NCBI RefSeq assembly: GCF_030407765.1
Contig: NZ_JASDCU010000003.1
Coordinates: forward strand, 124,001 to 188,000
Length of the DNA stretch: 64,000 nt
Reading direction: 5' to 3'
Source: Microbacterium sp. APC 3901
GTDB taxonomy: Bacteria; Actinomycetota; Actinomycetes; Actinomycetales; Microbacteriaceae
Shown one piece after another: positions 50,700 through 61,000 of the stretch. How positions within the stretch are numbered: the first letter of the stretch is position 1; the number at the start of each line of letters is the position of its first letter. The notes beneath the pieces were generated by a model. That model did no database searches and was not told the DNA's origin. It saw only the letters and a program-made list of their open reading frames with translations. Both the position numbers and the translations under genes were made by a program.

Positions 50700-51938
50700 T
50701 CACTCCCTGGTGGTGGACGGACGATGAGTGGGCACACGGACGAGCGCGCGGATCCCGACGGCGAGCAGCGCGACGAGCCCGACGTTGCGCAGAGTCAGGA
50801 TGGCGACCGGCAACAGCTCTGCGCGCAGCAGCGCGTCGTAGCTCAGCGGATAGACCAGGCAGGTGAGAGCGCACAGCGCGAGCACGATCAGCGCAGCCGC
50901 TGCGGCCCGTGTTCGGTCGAGGACGAGCCACAGGATGACCGGAGCGATCAGCCAGGTCTGGAACTGCGGAGAGCCCACCTTGTTCATGACGATCAGGGTC
51001 GTCACGAGACTCAGCGCGAGCGGAGGGAACAGCCGGGCGAAGGACGCGCCGCGTGATGCTCTGAGCCCGCCGATCACGGTGATCACGACGACGACGACCG
51101 CCATCAGCGGTGTGAGCGACGCGCTGACGGCATCCACACCCTGAGCACTGATCTGGAAGGTCAGGATGTCGAAGCTGTACTCGATGCGGGCGGCCCCGGC
51201 GATCGCGAGCCACAGGAACGGGGTCGCAGCGACGGCCTCGATCTGCAGACCGCGTCCGGTCTGCTCCGTCAGGAACCCGAAGATCTCGGTATCGGCCCCG
51301 ACGGCGACCACTGCGATGAGGACGGCAGCGGATACGGCGACGGCGGTGAGCAGAATCCGCATCCGGCTCCGGGCAGCGACCACAGCAGCGAGCAGCAGCG
51401 CGCCCGGCCAGATCTTGATCCAGGCGCCGACCGCCAGCAGCGCTGCGGCGGCAGCGGGACGGCGCACCAGCCACAGGCCGCCGATCACCGCGAGGGGCAC
51501 CGTGATCGCGTCGATGCGGTAGATCGCTATCGGTCCCAGCAGGAGCAGGGCGGTGATCCAGAACCATGCGGCCATCCTCCGTGACTGCGACGGCGAACGT
51601 CCGACGAGCACGGCGAAGGCGATCGCATCGAGCGCCGTGATGAGCACCGCCCACGCGATCAGATAGGCCTCGGAGGCCCCCATCGCCGCGATGAGCGGTG
51701 TCGACAGGATCTTCGCGACGAGCATGGGCACGAGCGCCAGCTGCGGGTAGACCCATGTCTCGGTGACTCCCACGATCGCCCCGCCCGACAGCGCCGCCGA
51801 CGACCAGGGCTCATACACCAGCACGACGTCGCCCATCGGCTGGCTCGGATACAGCCAGCCTGCGACCGACGTGACGAGGTGCACGAGTCCGAACGCACCC
51901 CACAGCGCCACAAGACGCATCGAGAAGGTGCGACTCAC
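50700..51938 (-). CDS. GT87-family (DUF2029) membrane mannosyltransferase-like protein
   Basis: The 412-residue protein has about ten transmembrane helices and the pattern of polyprenol-phosphate-mannose-dependent GT-C enzymes: an acidic first loop (MGDVVLVYEPW), YRIDAITVPLAVIGGLWLVRRP and AVGAWIKIWPGALLLAAV. These enzymes add mannose to lipoglycans or glycoproteins on the outer face of the membrane. The acceptor is unknown; the protein could extend a lipomannan-type glycan. It overlaps the upstream NAD(P)HX dehydratase gene by four bases (ATGA). Confidence 0.8.
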   Translation of the reverse strand: MSRTFSMRLVALWGAFGLVHLVTSVAGWLYPSQPMGDVVLVYEPWSSAALSGGAIVGVTETWVYPQLALVPMLVAKILSTPLIAAMGASEAYLIAWAVLITALDAIAFAVLVGRSPSQSRRMAAWFWITALLLLGPIAIYRIDAITVPLAVIGGLWLVRRPAAAAALLAVGAWIKIWPGALLLAAVVAARSRMRILLTAVAVSAAVLIAVVAVGADTEIFGFLTEQTGRGLQIEAVAATPFLWLAIAGAARIEYSFDILTFQISAQGVDAVSASLTPLMAVVVVVITVIGGLRASRGASFARLFPPLALSLVTTLIVMNKVGSPQFQTWLIAPVILWLVLDRTRAAAAALIVLALCALTCLVYPLSYDALLRAELLPVAILTLRNVGLVALLAVGIRALVRVPTHRPSTTRE

Positions 51939-52771
51939 GCGACGACGTCCGAGAATGCGCGAGGCAGGGCCTCTGCGACATCGAGCGCCACGATCGGATG
52001 CCCCGCCGTGCCCCCGTCTGCGCCGGTGCCGGCGGCGAGGACCCCGGCACGGCCGTGCAACCAGGCGGCTGACGCTGCGATCTCGGCCAGAGGCGCATCG
52101 GTGTTCGCGGCGATCAGCGCGCCGAGCACCCCGCCGAGGACATCGCCGGTGCCCGCCGTCGCGAGCCAGCCGGTCCCCGCCTCCACGCGGATGACGAGTC
52201 CATCCGGATCCGCGATCAGTGTCTGAGCGCCCTTGAGCAGCACGACGGCGCCGAGGGCATCCGCGACCCGGGCGACAGCGCTGATGCGGTCACCGGCGAC
52301 GTCGTGTCCGAGCTGATCCTGCAGACGCTCGAACTCACGGCCGTGTGGCGTCAGCACCCGTGGGGTTCGACTTCCCCGCGCCAGGTCGAGCGCTCCCGCG
52401 TCGACGACCACGGGCACGTCCCCGTCCAGCAGGTCTCGCAACTCGCGCTCCGCTTCGGGGCTCCTGCTCGCCGCATCCGTCCCCGAGCCGATGACCCAGG
52501 CGCCGACGCGTGCGCCTGCCGCGCGAGGACTGACCACGGTCTCCGGTCGCCGTGCGATCACGGCGTCCGCGGCCCGGCCGTCGCCGATGTAGTGCACGAA
52601 CCCGGCGCCGGCGCGCCACGCCGCCTCGACGCCGAGCACTGCGGCACCCGGATAGGCGGACGATCCGGTGCGCAGGCCGACGACACCGCGAGAGTACTTG
52701 TCATCGTCGCGTCCGGGCACGTGCAGGAAGCGTGCGGTGTCATCGCGGGACCAGTCGCGTGCGTCGGGCAT
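51935..52771 (-). CDS. nnrD: ADP/ATP-dependent NAD(P)H-hydrate dehydratase
   Basis: The enzyme repairs hydrated NAD(P)H (NAD(P)HX). The 278-residue ribokinase-like protein has KYSRGVVGLRTGSSAYPGAAVLG near residue 25-47, VLTPHGREFERL, VLLKGAQTLIADPDG and the phosphate-binding GWLATAGTGDVLGGVLGALIA near 200-220. It lacks the N-terminal epimerase (NnrE/YjeF-N) domain found fused in many bacteria. TAACGT lies exactly six bases before its ATG (leaderless type). It is co-translated with the GT87 gene. Confidence 0.93.
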   Translation of the reverse strand: MPDARDWSRDDTARFLHVPGRDDDKYSRGVVGLRTGSSAYPGAAVLGVEAAWRAGAGFVHYIGDGRAADAVIARRPETVVSPRAAGARVGAWVIGSGTDAASRSPEAERELRDLLDGDVPVVVDAGALDLARGSRTPRVLTPHGREFERLQDQLGHDVAGDRISAVARVADALGAVVLLKGAQTLIADPDGLVIRVEAGTGWLATAGTGDVLGGVLGALIAANTDAPLAEIAASAAWLHGRAGVLAAGTGADGGTAGHPIVALDVAEALPRAFSDVVA

Positions 52772-52827
52772 GACTCCACGTTAGTGCGACGGCCCGCACC
52801 GCCCCACCCGGCCGGTAGCGTCGAGGG

Positions 52828-53895
52828 GTGAGCACTCTCTTCTCCCCGCTGAGCATCCGTTCCGTCACGTTCCGCAACAGGCTCTGGGTGTCTCCCATGT
52901 GCATGTACAGCGCAGTCGACGGCGTGGTGCAGGAATGGCACCGCACCCACCTCGCCCAGTTCGCCTCGGGCGGCGCCGGTCTGATCGTGGCCGAGGCGAC
53001 AGCCGTCGTGCCGGAGGGCCGCATCTCGCCGCGGGATGCCGGGCTCTGGAACGACGAGCAACGGGACGCGTGGGTGCCGGTCGTCGAGGCGATCCATGCG
53101 CGCGGCGCCGTTGCGGGCATCCAGCTCGCGCACGCGGGCCGGAAGGCGTCGACGTGGTGGCCCTGGGCGGACGAGCGAGGGTCGGTGCCCGAGTCGCAGG
53201 GCGGATGGACGACCACGGCACCCTCCGCCGTCCCGTTCGAGGGCTTCGCCGCGCCTGCGGCTCTCGATCAGGACGGCATCGACGCCGTCGTCGAGGGGTT
53301 CGCGGCGGCGACCCGCCGTGCCCTCGATGCAGGCTTCGACGTTCTCGAAGTGCACGGTGCGCACGGGTACCTGCTGCACCAGTTCCTCTCTCCGCTCTCG
53401 AACCTGCGAGACGACGAGTACGGCGGGTCGCTCGAGAACCGGGCTCGGCTGCTCCTCCGGGTGATCGACGTGATCCGCGAGGTCGCCGGAGACGGTGTAC
53501 CGGTGTTCGTGCGCATCTCGGCGACGGACCACGCCGAGGGCGGCTTCACCCCCGAAGAGGCGGCGACAGTGAGCTCGTGGGCGACCGAGCACGGAGCCGA
53601 TCTCATCGATGTCTCCAGCGGAGGACTCGTGGCCCATCAGCAGATCAGAGTCTTCCCCGGATACCAGGTGCCGCTCGCCGAGACCGTGCGGCAGGGTGGA
53701 CGCATCCCGGTGACGGCGGTCGGGCTGATCACCGCCGCCGAACAGGCGGAGCAGGTGCTCGCCGACGGTGCGGCGGATGCGATCTTCGCGGGCCGGGAGT
53801 GGCTGCGCGATCCGCACTTCGCGCTTCGGGCCGCGCACGAGCTCGGCGCCGAGATCATCTGGCCACCGCAGTACGAGCGGGCGCGCTGGCGCTGA
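52828..53895 (+). CDS. YqjM-type (Old Yellow Enzyme) NADH:flavin oxidoreductase
   Basis: The 355-residue FMN enzyme reduces activated alkenes. It has the class marker Cys25 in SPMCMYSA, HAGRKAS, the substrate-binding His pair in VHGAHGYLLHQFLSPLSN and SLENRARLLLRVIDVIREV. The Arg pocket and FAGREWLRDPHFALRAAHELG follow near the C-terminus. It starts at a GTG with TAGCGT exactly six bases upstream (leaderless type), 57 bases from the divergent dehydratase gene. A 15-bp stem terminator follows. Confidence 0.94.
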   Translation: MSTLFSPLSIRSVTFRNRLWVSPMCMYSAVDGVVQEWHRTHLAQFASGGAGLIVAEATAVVPEGRISPRDAGLWNDEQRDAWVPVVEAIHARGAVAGIQLAHAGRKASTWWPWADERGSVPESQGGWTTTAPSAVPFEGFAAPAALDQDGIDAVVEGFAAATRRALDAGFDVLEVHGAHGYLLHQFLSPLSNLRDDEYGGSLENRARLLLRVIDVIREVAGDGVPVFVRISATDHAEGGFTPEEAATVSSWATEHGADLIDVSSGGLVAHQQIRVFPGYQVPLAETVRQGGRIPVTAVGLITAAEQAEQVLADGAADAIFAGREWLRDPHFALRAAHELGAEIIWPPQYERARWR

Positions 53896-53910
53896 CACGC
53901 ACCCCGCAGA

Positions 53911-53944
53911 GAAGCCCCCGGGTCCGCAGGGACCCGGGGGCTTC
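53911..53944. terminator. Bidirectional-type hairpin between the OYE gene and corC-like genes
   Basis: GAAGCCCCCGGGTCC pairs with GGACCCGGGGGCTTC over a GCAG loop, 15 bp perfect, ending 15 bases before the convergent gene stop and followed by TTCG. Confidence 0.85.
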
Positions 53945-53958
53945 TTCGTGCATGCAGA

Positions 53959-55020
53959 TCAGTGACCGCGGATGCGACGGGTCGCATCCTGCACCTCGCC
54001 GACGAGCTCTTCGAGGATGTCCTCGAGGAAGAGCACGGCGGTCGTGCGACCCTGGGAGTCCCGCACCTTGGCCAGGTGACGCCCTGCCCGGCGCATCACG
54101 GCGAGAGCGTCTTCCAGATCGGTGTCCTCCTGCACCGGAACCATGTGATTGATGCGCTTAGAGGGCAACGGCTCGACCAGCTTCTCAGCGGCACCGGGTC
54201 CGTCCGATGCCCGCAGGACGTCCTTGAGGTGGACGTATCCGACAGGCGCTCCCTCGTCGTCGACGATCACATAGCGCGAGAACCCGTAGCGAGCGACGGC
54301 CTTCTCGACGTCGTCCGGAGTCGCCGACTGCGGAAGCGTGACGAGATCGCTGAGCGGCACAGCCACATCGCGAGCCTTCTTGTCGGTGAACTCCACCGCT
54401 GCCGCCACAGTTCCCGCCGTATCGGTGAGCACACCTTCGCGCCGGGACTGGTCGACGATCGTCGCGACCTCGTCGAGCGTGAACGTCGATGCGGCCTCGT
54501 TCTTCGGCTCGACCCGGAAAAGCCGCAGCACGCCGTTGGCCGCCGCGTTCAGCACCCAGATCACCGGCATGAAGATCTTCGACACGAACACGAGTGGCGG
54601 CGCGAGGATGAGCACCGCGCGTTCGGGCAGCGAGAACGCGAGGTTCTTCGGCACCATCTCGCCGAACACCACGTGCAGGAACGACACGATCAGGAGAGCG
54701 ATCGCGAACGACACGGCATCGACGACGCCGTCCGACCAGCCGAGCGCGTGCAGCGGCACGGCGAGCAGGTGATGGATCGCCGGTTCGGAGACGTTCAGGA
54801 TCAGCAGCGAGCAGATGGTGATGCCCAGCTGAGAGGTCGCGAGCATGAGTGTGGCATGCTCCATCGCGAAGAGCGCGGTCTTGGCGGCCCGCGATCCCCG
54901 GTCGGCCTTCGGCTCGATCTGCGACCGGCGCGCGGAGATCACCGCGAACTCTGCGCCCACGAAGAACGCGTTGGCCACGAGCAGCACGACCAGCCAGGCC
55001 AGTCCTCCCCAGTCGTTCAT
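53959..55020 (-). CDS. CorC/HlyC-like protein (DUF21-CBS)
   Basis: The 353-residue protein has a DUF21 transmembrane domain (about residues 1-185, with FFVGAEFAVISARRSQIE and VFGEMVPKNLAFSLPERAV) and a CBS pair near 200-330, ending without the C-terminal CorC_HlyC transporter-associated domain. Family members are implicated in Mg2+/divalent metal efflux. It overlaps the next gene of the same family by four bases (ATGA), so the two are likely partners. Confidence 0.88.
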   Translation of the reverse strand: MNDWGGLAWLVVLLVANAFFVGAEFAVISARRSQIEPKADRGSRAAKTALFAMEHATLMLATSQLGITICSLLILNVSEPAIHHLLAVPLHALGWSDGVVDAVSFAIALLIVSFLHVVFGEMVPKNLAFSLPERAVLILAPPLVFVSKIFMPVIWVLNAAANGVLRLFRVEPKNEAASTFTLDEVATIVDQSRREGVLTDTAGTVAAAVEFTDKKARDVAVPLSDLVTLPQSATPDDVEKAVARYGFSRYVIVDDEGAPVGYVHLKDVLRASDGPGAAEKLVEPLPSKRINHMVPVQEDTDLEDALAVMRRAGRHLAKVRDSQGRTTAVLFLEDILEELVGEVQDATRRIRGH

Positions 55021-56333
55021 CGTCCGACCACCTCTGCGGGAAGATCCTGACTGGGGACGTAGCGGATGCGGTCGACGCGGCGACCGTCCATCCGGACGAC
55101 CTGGAGCGTGCCGGTGTCGAGGGCTACCTCGTCGCCCACGGACGGGACGCGCTCGAGGATGCTCATGACATAGCCGGCCACGGTGTCGTACACGTCACCC
55201 TCCGGAACCTCCACCCCGGCCCTGCGGCGAAGCTCATCCGGCCGCAGCTCTCCGGGGAAGGTGATGCCGTCCCGGCCCCGGACGACTCCGGCACGCGTAC
55301 GGTCGTGCTCGTCCGAGACCTCGCCCACCAGCTCCTCCACGAGATCCTCCAGGGTGACGAGGCCCGCGGTGCCGCCGTACTCGTCGACCACGACGGCCAA
55401 CTGGTATCCGCGGGCTCTGAGTTCGGAGATGAGCGCGTCGACGTGCACGGTCTCGGGGACGCGAAGCGGATCGGTCGAGAGCGCGCCCACCGGCACCTCG
55501 CCTCGTCGATCACGCGGAACCGAGATCGCGGCCTTCAGGTGCACGACCCCCGTGATGTCGTCGAGGTCGTCGTCGTAGACCGGGAAGCGGCTGTGTCCCG
55601 TCCGGCGGGCGAGCTGGATGACGTCGTCCGCCGAGTCGCCGACCGCGAGGGCGTGCATGCTCGGACGAGCCGTCATCACGTCGGCCGCCGTCAGTCGGGA
55701 GAAGGTCAGCGTCCGGTCGAGCAGGCTCGCGGTATCGGCCTCGAGCAGCCCGGCGCTCGCCGAGCGGCGGACGAGGGAGGAGAGCTCCTCAGCGGAGCGC
55801 GCTCCCGACAGCTCCTCCTTCGGCTCGATCCCCATGCTGCGCAGGACGCCGTTCGCACTGCCGTTGAGCACCACGACAGCGGGCTTGAAGACGGTCGTGA
55901 ACGCGACCTGGAAAGGCATGACGAGCTTCGCAGTCGCAAGCGGCAGAGCCAGGGCGAAGTTCTTGGGCACCAGCTCGCCGAGGATCATCGACAGCACCGT
56001 GGCGACCAGCATCGCGACGATCGTGGCGATCGGACCGACGGCCGCCTCAGGGATGCTCCAGGCCACCAGAGTGGGGCCGAGGAGGTTGGAGAGCGCAGGC
56101 TCCATGGTGTACCCGGTCAGCAGCGTCGTCAGCGTGATGCCGAGCTGAGCGGACGACAGATGGGTCGAGGTGTGCTTCAGCGCGCTGATCGTCAGCGACA
56201 GGCGGGATTCCCCGCGGGCCTGACGGGCCTCGAGGTCGGCACGGTCGAGATTGACCAGGGCGAACTCGCTGGCGACGAACAGCCCGGTGCCCACGGTGAG
56301 CAGAAGCCCCACGCCCAAGAGGATGTAGTCCAT
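55017..56333 (-). CDS. CorC/HlyC-like protein with DUF21, CBS pair and CorC domain
   Basis: The 438-residue protein has a DUF21 domain (residues 1-190, with FVASEFALVNLDRADLE and LGELVPKNFALALPLATA), a CBS pair (about 205-335, SRFPVYDDDLDDITGVVHLK) and a C-terminal CorC_HlyC domain (about 350-435, GITFPGELRPDELRRRAGVEVPEGDVYDTVAGYVM). With the shorter downstream paralogue it forms a two-gene unit, a common actinobacterial arrangement, perhaps a heteromeric metal exporter. GGAGGAA precedes the ATG at 56333. Confidence 0.9.
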   Translation of the reverse strand: MDYILLGVGLLLTVGTGLFVASEFALVNLDRADLEARQARGESRLSLTISALKHTSTHLSSAQLGITLTTLLTGYTMEPALSNLLGPTLVAWSIPEAAVGPIATIVAMLVATVLSMILGELVPKNFALALPLATAKLVMPFQVAFTTVFKPAVVVLNGSANGVLRSMGIEPKEELSGARSAEELSSLVRRSASAGLLEADTASLLDRTLTFSRLTAADVMTARPSMHALAVGDSADDVIQLARRTGHSRFPVYDDDLDDITGVVHLKAAISVPRDRRGEVPVGALSTDPLRVPETVHVDALISELRARGYQLAVVVDEYGGTAGLVTLEDLVEELVGEVSDEHDRTRAGVVRGRDGITFPGELRPDELRRRAGVEVPEGDVYDTVAGYVMSILERVPSVGDEVALDTGTLQVVRMDGRRVDRIRYVPSQDLPAEVVGR

Positions 56334-56447
56334 CAGTCGTTCCTCCCGGTGCGGGGAGGCAGGCAATGGGGCGATGTACTACAACTGGGAGGGTCGTCCA
56401 TGGTGTCCACGATTCTACGGGATCGCAGCAGGTTCGAGCACGGATCG

Positions 56448-57902
56448 CTACCAGCTGACCGGGAGCGCCTTGCCCTCTTCGTACCCGGCGGCGGACTGCA
56501 GCCCGACGACCGCCCGTTCGTGGAACTCGGGCACCGACGAGGCACCGGCGTACGTGAACGACGACCGCACGCCCGATGTGATCATGTCGAGCAGATCCTC
56601 GAGGCCGGGGCGCAGCGGGTCGAGGTAGATCTTCGACGACGAGATCCCCTCCGCGAACAGCTCCTTGCGGGCTCGCTCGTACGCGTCGAGACGCCCGAAC
56701 CGGGCCTGTACCGCCTTCGTGGAGGCCATGCCCCAGGATTCCTTGTAGATACGACCCTCGGCATCGCTCTGCAGCTCGCCGGGTGCCTCGATCGTGCCCG
56801 CGAACCAGGAGCCGACCATGACAGATGCGGCGCCGGCGGCGAGCGCGAGCGCCACATCGCGCGGGTAGCGCACTCCCCCGTCCGCCCAGACGTGCGCGCC
56901 GAGCTCCTGTGCGGCCTGTGCGGTCTCGAGCACAGCCGAGAACTGCGGGCGGCCGACCGCGGTCATCATGCGCGTCGTGCACATGGCGCCGGGCCCGACG
57001 CCGACCTTGAGGATCGAGGCGCCCGCTTCGACGAGGTCCTTGACGCCGTCGGCGGTGACGATGTTGCCCGCCACGATCGGGATGCCGAGGTTCAGGGCGG
57101 CGACCGCGCTCAGTGCTCGCAGCATCCCCTCCTGATGACCGTGCGCCGTGTCGACCACGAGCACGTCCACACCGGCGTCCGCGAGGGCCTTCGCCTTGGC
57201 AGCGACGTCTCCGTTGATGCCCACCGCCGCCGCTACGGCGAGGCGCCCGTCGCTGTCCAGCGCCGACCGATACAGCGTCGATCGCAGGGCGCTGCGCGCG
57301 CCGAGCGTTCCGACGAGGTGCCCGTGATGAGTGATCGTCACCATGTCGACCCCCGCATCGGTGATCACATCGAACGCATGACGCTCCGACCCGATGTCAT
57401 CCGCATCGAGAGAAGGCGTGCCGGCGTGCACGAGGTCGCCCAGCTGCGCATCCGGCAGTGCGGTGGCCAGCCGTGTCGCCGCCAGGACGCCGAGAATCCG
57501 CTCCGCATCGTACGGAGCCTCACCGGCGGCCACGACGATGCCGTGGCCTGCGGTCGCGGGCATCAGTCGGAGTGCGTCCGACACCGATGCCTCAGGAGGC
57601 AGCACGATCGGCGTATCCCAGAGCACCGGCTGCGCCTTGACGTCGCGGATCGCGGCATCGAGACCCTGCAGTGGCATGTCCTGCGGAAGGACGCCGAGTC
57701 CGCCGCGCCGCGCGAGCACCGCTGCGAGCCGGGGCCCTGTGACGGAGTTCATGTTCGAGGCCACGATCGGGAGGGTGGCGGGGGTGCCGTCCTGTGGGGC
57801 GAGATCGACCTGAAGACGACTGGTCACGGCGGATCGTCGCGGCACGAGGAACACGTCGGAATAGGTCAGATCGACTGTGGGTGACTCACCGGAGAACTCC
57901 AT
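56448..57902 (-). CDS. guaB1: GuaB1-type IMP dehydrogenase-like protein, probable GMP reductase
   Basis: The 484-residue protein is an IMPDH/GMPR-fold TIM barrel with a CBS module (about 95-215). The catalytic loop is GVGPGAMCTTRMMTAVGRPQ with nucleophile Cys308. It differs from true IMPDH at several points: MMTAVG instead of IVAGVG-type, and RIYKESWGMASTKAV instead of KRYRGMGS. From memory, the mycobacterial GuaB1 ortholog group was shown to be a GMP reductase with a CBS domain, so GMP to IMP conversion is the likely reaction. TACCGT lies exactly six bases before the ATG (leaderless type). It is divergent from kgd. Confidence 0.9.
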   Translation of the reverse strand: MEFSGESPTVDLTYSDVFLVPRRSAVTSRLQVDLAPQDGTPATLPIVASNMNSVTGPRLAAVLARRGGLGVLPQDMPLQGLDAAIRDVKAQPVLWDTPIVLPPEASVSDALRLMPATAGHGIVVAAGEAPYDAERILGVLAATRLATALPDAQLGDLVHAGTPSLDADDIGSERHAFDVITDAGVDMVTITHHGHLVGTLGARSALRSTLYRSALDSDGRLAVAAAVGINGDVAAKAKALADAGVDVLVVDTAHGHQEGMLRALSAVAALNLGIPIVAGNIVTADGVKDLVEAGASILKVGVGPGAMCTTRMMTAVGRPQFSAVLETAQAAQELGAHVWADGGVRYPRDVALALAAGAASVMVGSWFAGTIEAPGELQSDAEGRIYKESWGMASTKAVQARFGRLDAYERARKELFAEGISSSKIYLDPLRPGLEDLLDMITSGVRSSFTYAGASSVPEFHERAVVGLQSAAGYEEGKALPVSW

Positions 57903-57969
57903 ACCCCCACGGTACTCAGATCGCGGCGTCGAGGGCGCCTGCCTTCGACGATCGGGCGAGGAAACACGT

Positions 57970-57975
57970 TAGGCT
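57970..57975 (+). promoter_or_regulatory. Probable -10 hexamer of kgd
   Basis: TAGGCT lies about 90 bases before the kgd GTG within the 159-base divergent region with guaB1; a clear -35 is not visible. Confidence 0.4.
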
Positions 57976-58061
57976 GGGAAGTCGAGAGTGTGCGGGCCCG
58001 GACGCATCCTGCGACCTGGTGTGCACATATGGACTTCAGCGATGAAAGAGGGCGATCGAGC

Positions 58062-61000
58062 GTGTCGAACCAGGTGACCGGCGTCGGGGGCGACGGGGGG
58101 TTCGGAGCCAATTCCTGGCTCGTGGAAGAGCTCTACGAGCAGTACAAGGTGAACCGCGACTCCGTCGACAAGGAGTGGTGGCCCATCCTCGAGAAGTACC
58201 AGTCGGATGCCGCGACCGGCACCGCAGCTCCGGCACCCGCTGGCGAGCAGCCCGCGCATCCGGTGACCGCGCCCATCCCCGTCATCGGCGCACAGCCGGT
58301 GGCACGGACCACGACCAAGCCCGCGGCTGCCGCCCCGATTCCCGCGCAGGCTCCCAAGCCCGCGGCGAAGGCGGAGGCCCCGGAGTCGGCGGAGCCCGTC
58401 GAAGAAGACAAGGTCACACCGCTCCGCGGTCTGCCCAAGACCCTCGCCGCGAACATGGACGAGTCGCTGACCGTCCCGACCGCGACCAGCGTCCGCACGG
58501 TGCCAGCGAAGCTGATGATCGACAACCGCATCGTCATCAACAACCACATGGCTCGCACCCGCGGCGGCAAGATCAGCTTCACCCACCTCATCGGCTGGGC
58601 GCTGATCCGCACGCTCGACGATTTCCGCAGCCAGAACGTGTTCTACGCCGAGATCGACGGCAAGCCCTCGGTCGTGGCACCGGCGCACGTGAACCTCGGC
58701 ATCGCCATCGACCTGCCGAAGCCCGACGGCACCCGCGCGCTGATGGTCCCCAGCATCAAGCGCGCCGACACGCTGACGTTCAGCGAGTACCTCGTCGCCT
58801 ACGAAGACCTCGTGACGCGAGCCCGCAACAACAAGCTGACGGCCGCCGACTTCCAGGGCACCACGGTGTCGCTGACCAACCCCGGCGGCATCGGAACCGT
58901 GCATTCGGTCCCCCGCCTCATGAAGGGGCAGGGCTGCATCATCGGCGCCGGTGCGCTCGAGTACCCGGCTGAGTTCCAGGGCGCGAGCGAGAAGACCCTC
59001 AACGAGCTGGCGATCGGCAAGACGATCACGCTGACGAGCACCTATGACCACCGCGTCATCCAGGGTGCCGGTTCCGGAGAGTTCCTCAAGAAGGTGCACG
59101 AGCTGCTGATCGGGCAGCGCGGCTTCTACGACGACATCTTCGCCGCGTTGCGCATCCCGTACTCGCCGATCCGCTGGAACCCCGACATCGCTGTCGACCT
59201 CGCTGAGCGCGTCGACAAGCAGTCCCGCGTGCAGGAGCTCATCAACTCGTTCCGCGTGCGCGGACACCTGATGGCCGACATCGACCCGCTCGAGTACGTC
59301 CAGCGATCGCACCCCGATCTCGAGATCGAAAGTCACGGCCTCACCTTCTGGGACCTCGACCGCGAGTTCGTCACCGGTGGGTTCGGCGGCCGTCGGGTCG
59401 CCAAGCTCCGCGACATCCTCGGCGTCCTGCGTGACTCGTACTGCCGCACGCTCGGCATCGAGTACATGCACATCCAGGACCCGGAGCAGCGTCGCTGGTT
59501 CCAGGAGAAGGTCGAGGTCAAGTACCAGAAGCCCGGCCACGACGAGCAGCTGCGAGTCCTCCGCAAGCTCAACGAGGCCGAGGCGTTCGAGACCTTCCTG
59601 CAGACGAAGTTCGTCGGTCAGAAGCGTTTCTCGCTCGAGGGCGGCGAGTCGCTCGTCCCGCTGCTCGACGAGATCCTCCAGGGTGCAGCCACCTCCGGCC
59701 TCGAGGGCGCTGCGATCGGCATGGCGCACCGAGGGCGTCTGAACGTCCTGACGAACATCGCCGGCAAGACCTACGGCCACGTGTTCCAGGAGTTCGAGGG
59801 AACGCAGACCCCCGGCAACCAGCGCGGCTCCGGCGATGTGAAGTACCACCTCGGCACCGAGGGCACCTTCGTCGCCGACGACGGGTCCGAGCTCCCGGTC
59901 TACCTCGCCGCGAACCCGTCTCACCTCGAGACCGTCGACGGCGTGCTCGAGGGCATCGTCCGCGCCAAGCAGGACCGCAAGCCGATCGGCACGTTCGCCT
60001 GGCTGCCGATCCTGGTCCACGGCGACGCGGCGTTCGCGGGTCAGGGCGTGGTCGTCGAGACTCTGCAGATGTCTCAGCTGCGCGGCTACCGCACCGGCGG
60101 CACGATCCACGTCGTCGTCAACAACCAGGTGGGCTTCACGACCCTGCCCAACGACTCACGCAGCTCGGTGTACGCGACCGACGTCGCGAAGACGATCCAG
60201 GCGCCGGTGTTCCATGTGAACGGCGACGACCCCGAAGCCGTCATCCATGTCGCACAGCTCGCGTTCGAGTACCGCGAGCGGTTCCACCGCGACGTCGTCA
60301 TCGACCTCGTGTGCTACCGCCGCCGCGGGCACAACGAGGGAGACGACCCCTCGATGACGCAGCCGCTGATGACCGATCTGATCCAGGCGAAGCGATCGGT
60401 GCGCAAGCTCTACACCGAGTCGCTCGTCGGTCGTGGTGACATCACCGAAGAGGAGTACGACGAGGCCAAGGCCGACTTCCAGAACCGCCTGGAGATCGCT
60501 TTCGCAGAGACGCACGCCGCCGAGACGGGCGCCAACCAGATCCCCCAGGATCTTCCGCCCGCTGACGAGCAGATCGGCGCCCCGGAGATCACCGGGGTCT
60601 CGAACGAGGTCATCCAGCTCATCGGCGACGCGTTCGTGAACAAGCCCGAGGGCTTCACCGTTCACCCCAAGCTGCAGCAGCAGCTCGAGAAGCGTCTCGA
60701 CATGAGCCGCAACGGCAACATCGACTGGGGCTTCGGTGAGCTGCTCGCCTTCGGCTCGCTGCTCGTGGAGGGCACGCCCGTTCGGCTCGCGGGGCAGGAC
60801 TCGCGCCGTGGCACGTTCGTCCAGCGCCACGCGACTCTGCACGACCGGGCGAACGGCCAGGAGTGGCTGCCGCTGTCGAACCTGTCGGAGTCACAGGGTC
60901 GCTTCTTCGTCTACGACTCGCTCCTGAGCGAGTACGCGGCCCTCGGCTTCGAATACGGCTACTCCGTCGAGGCGCCGGAGGCCCTCGTGCTGTGGGAAGC

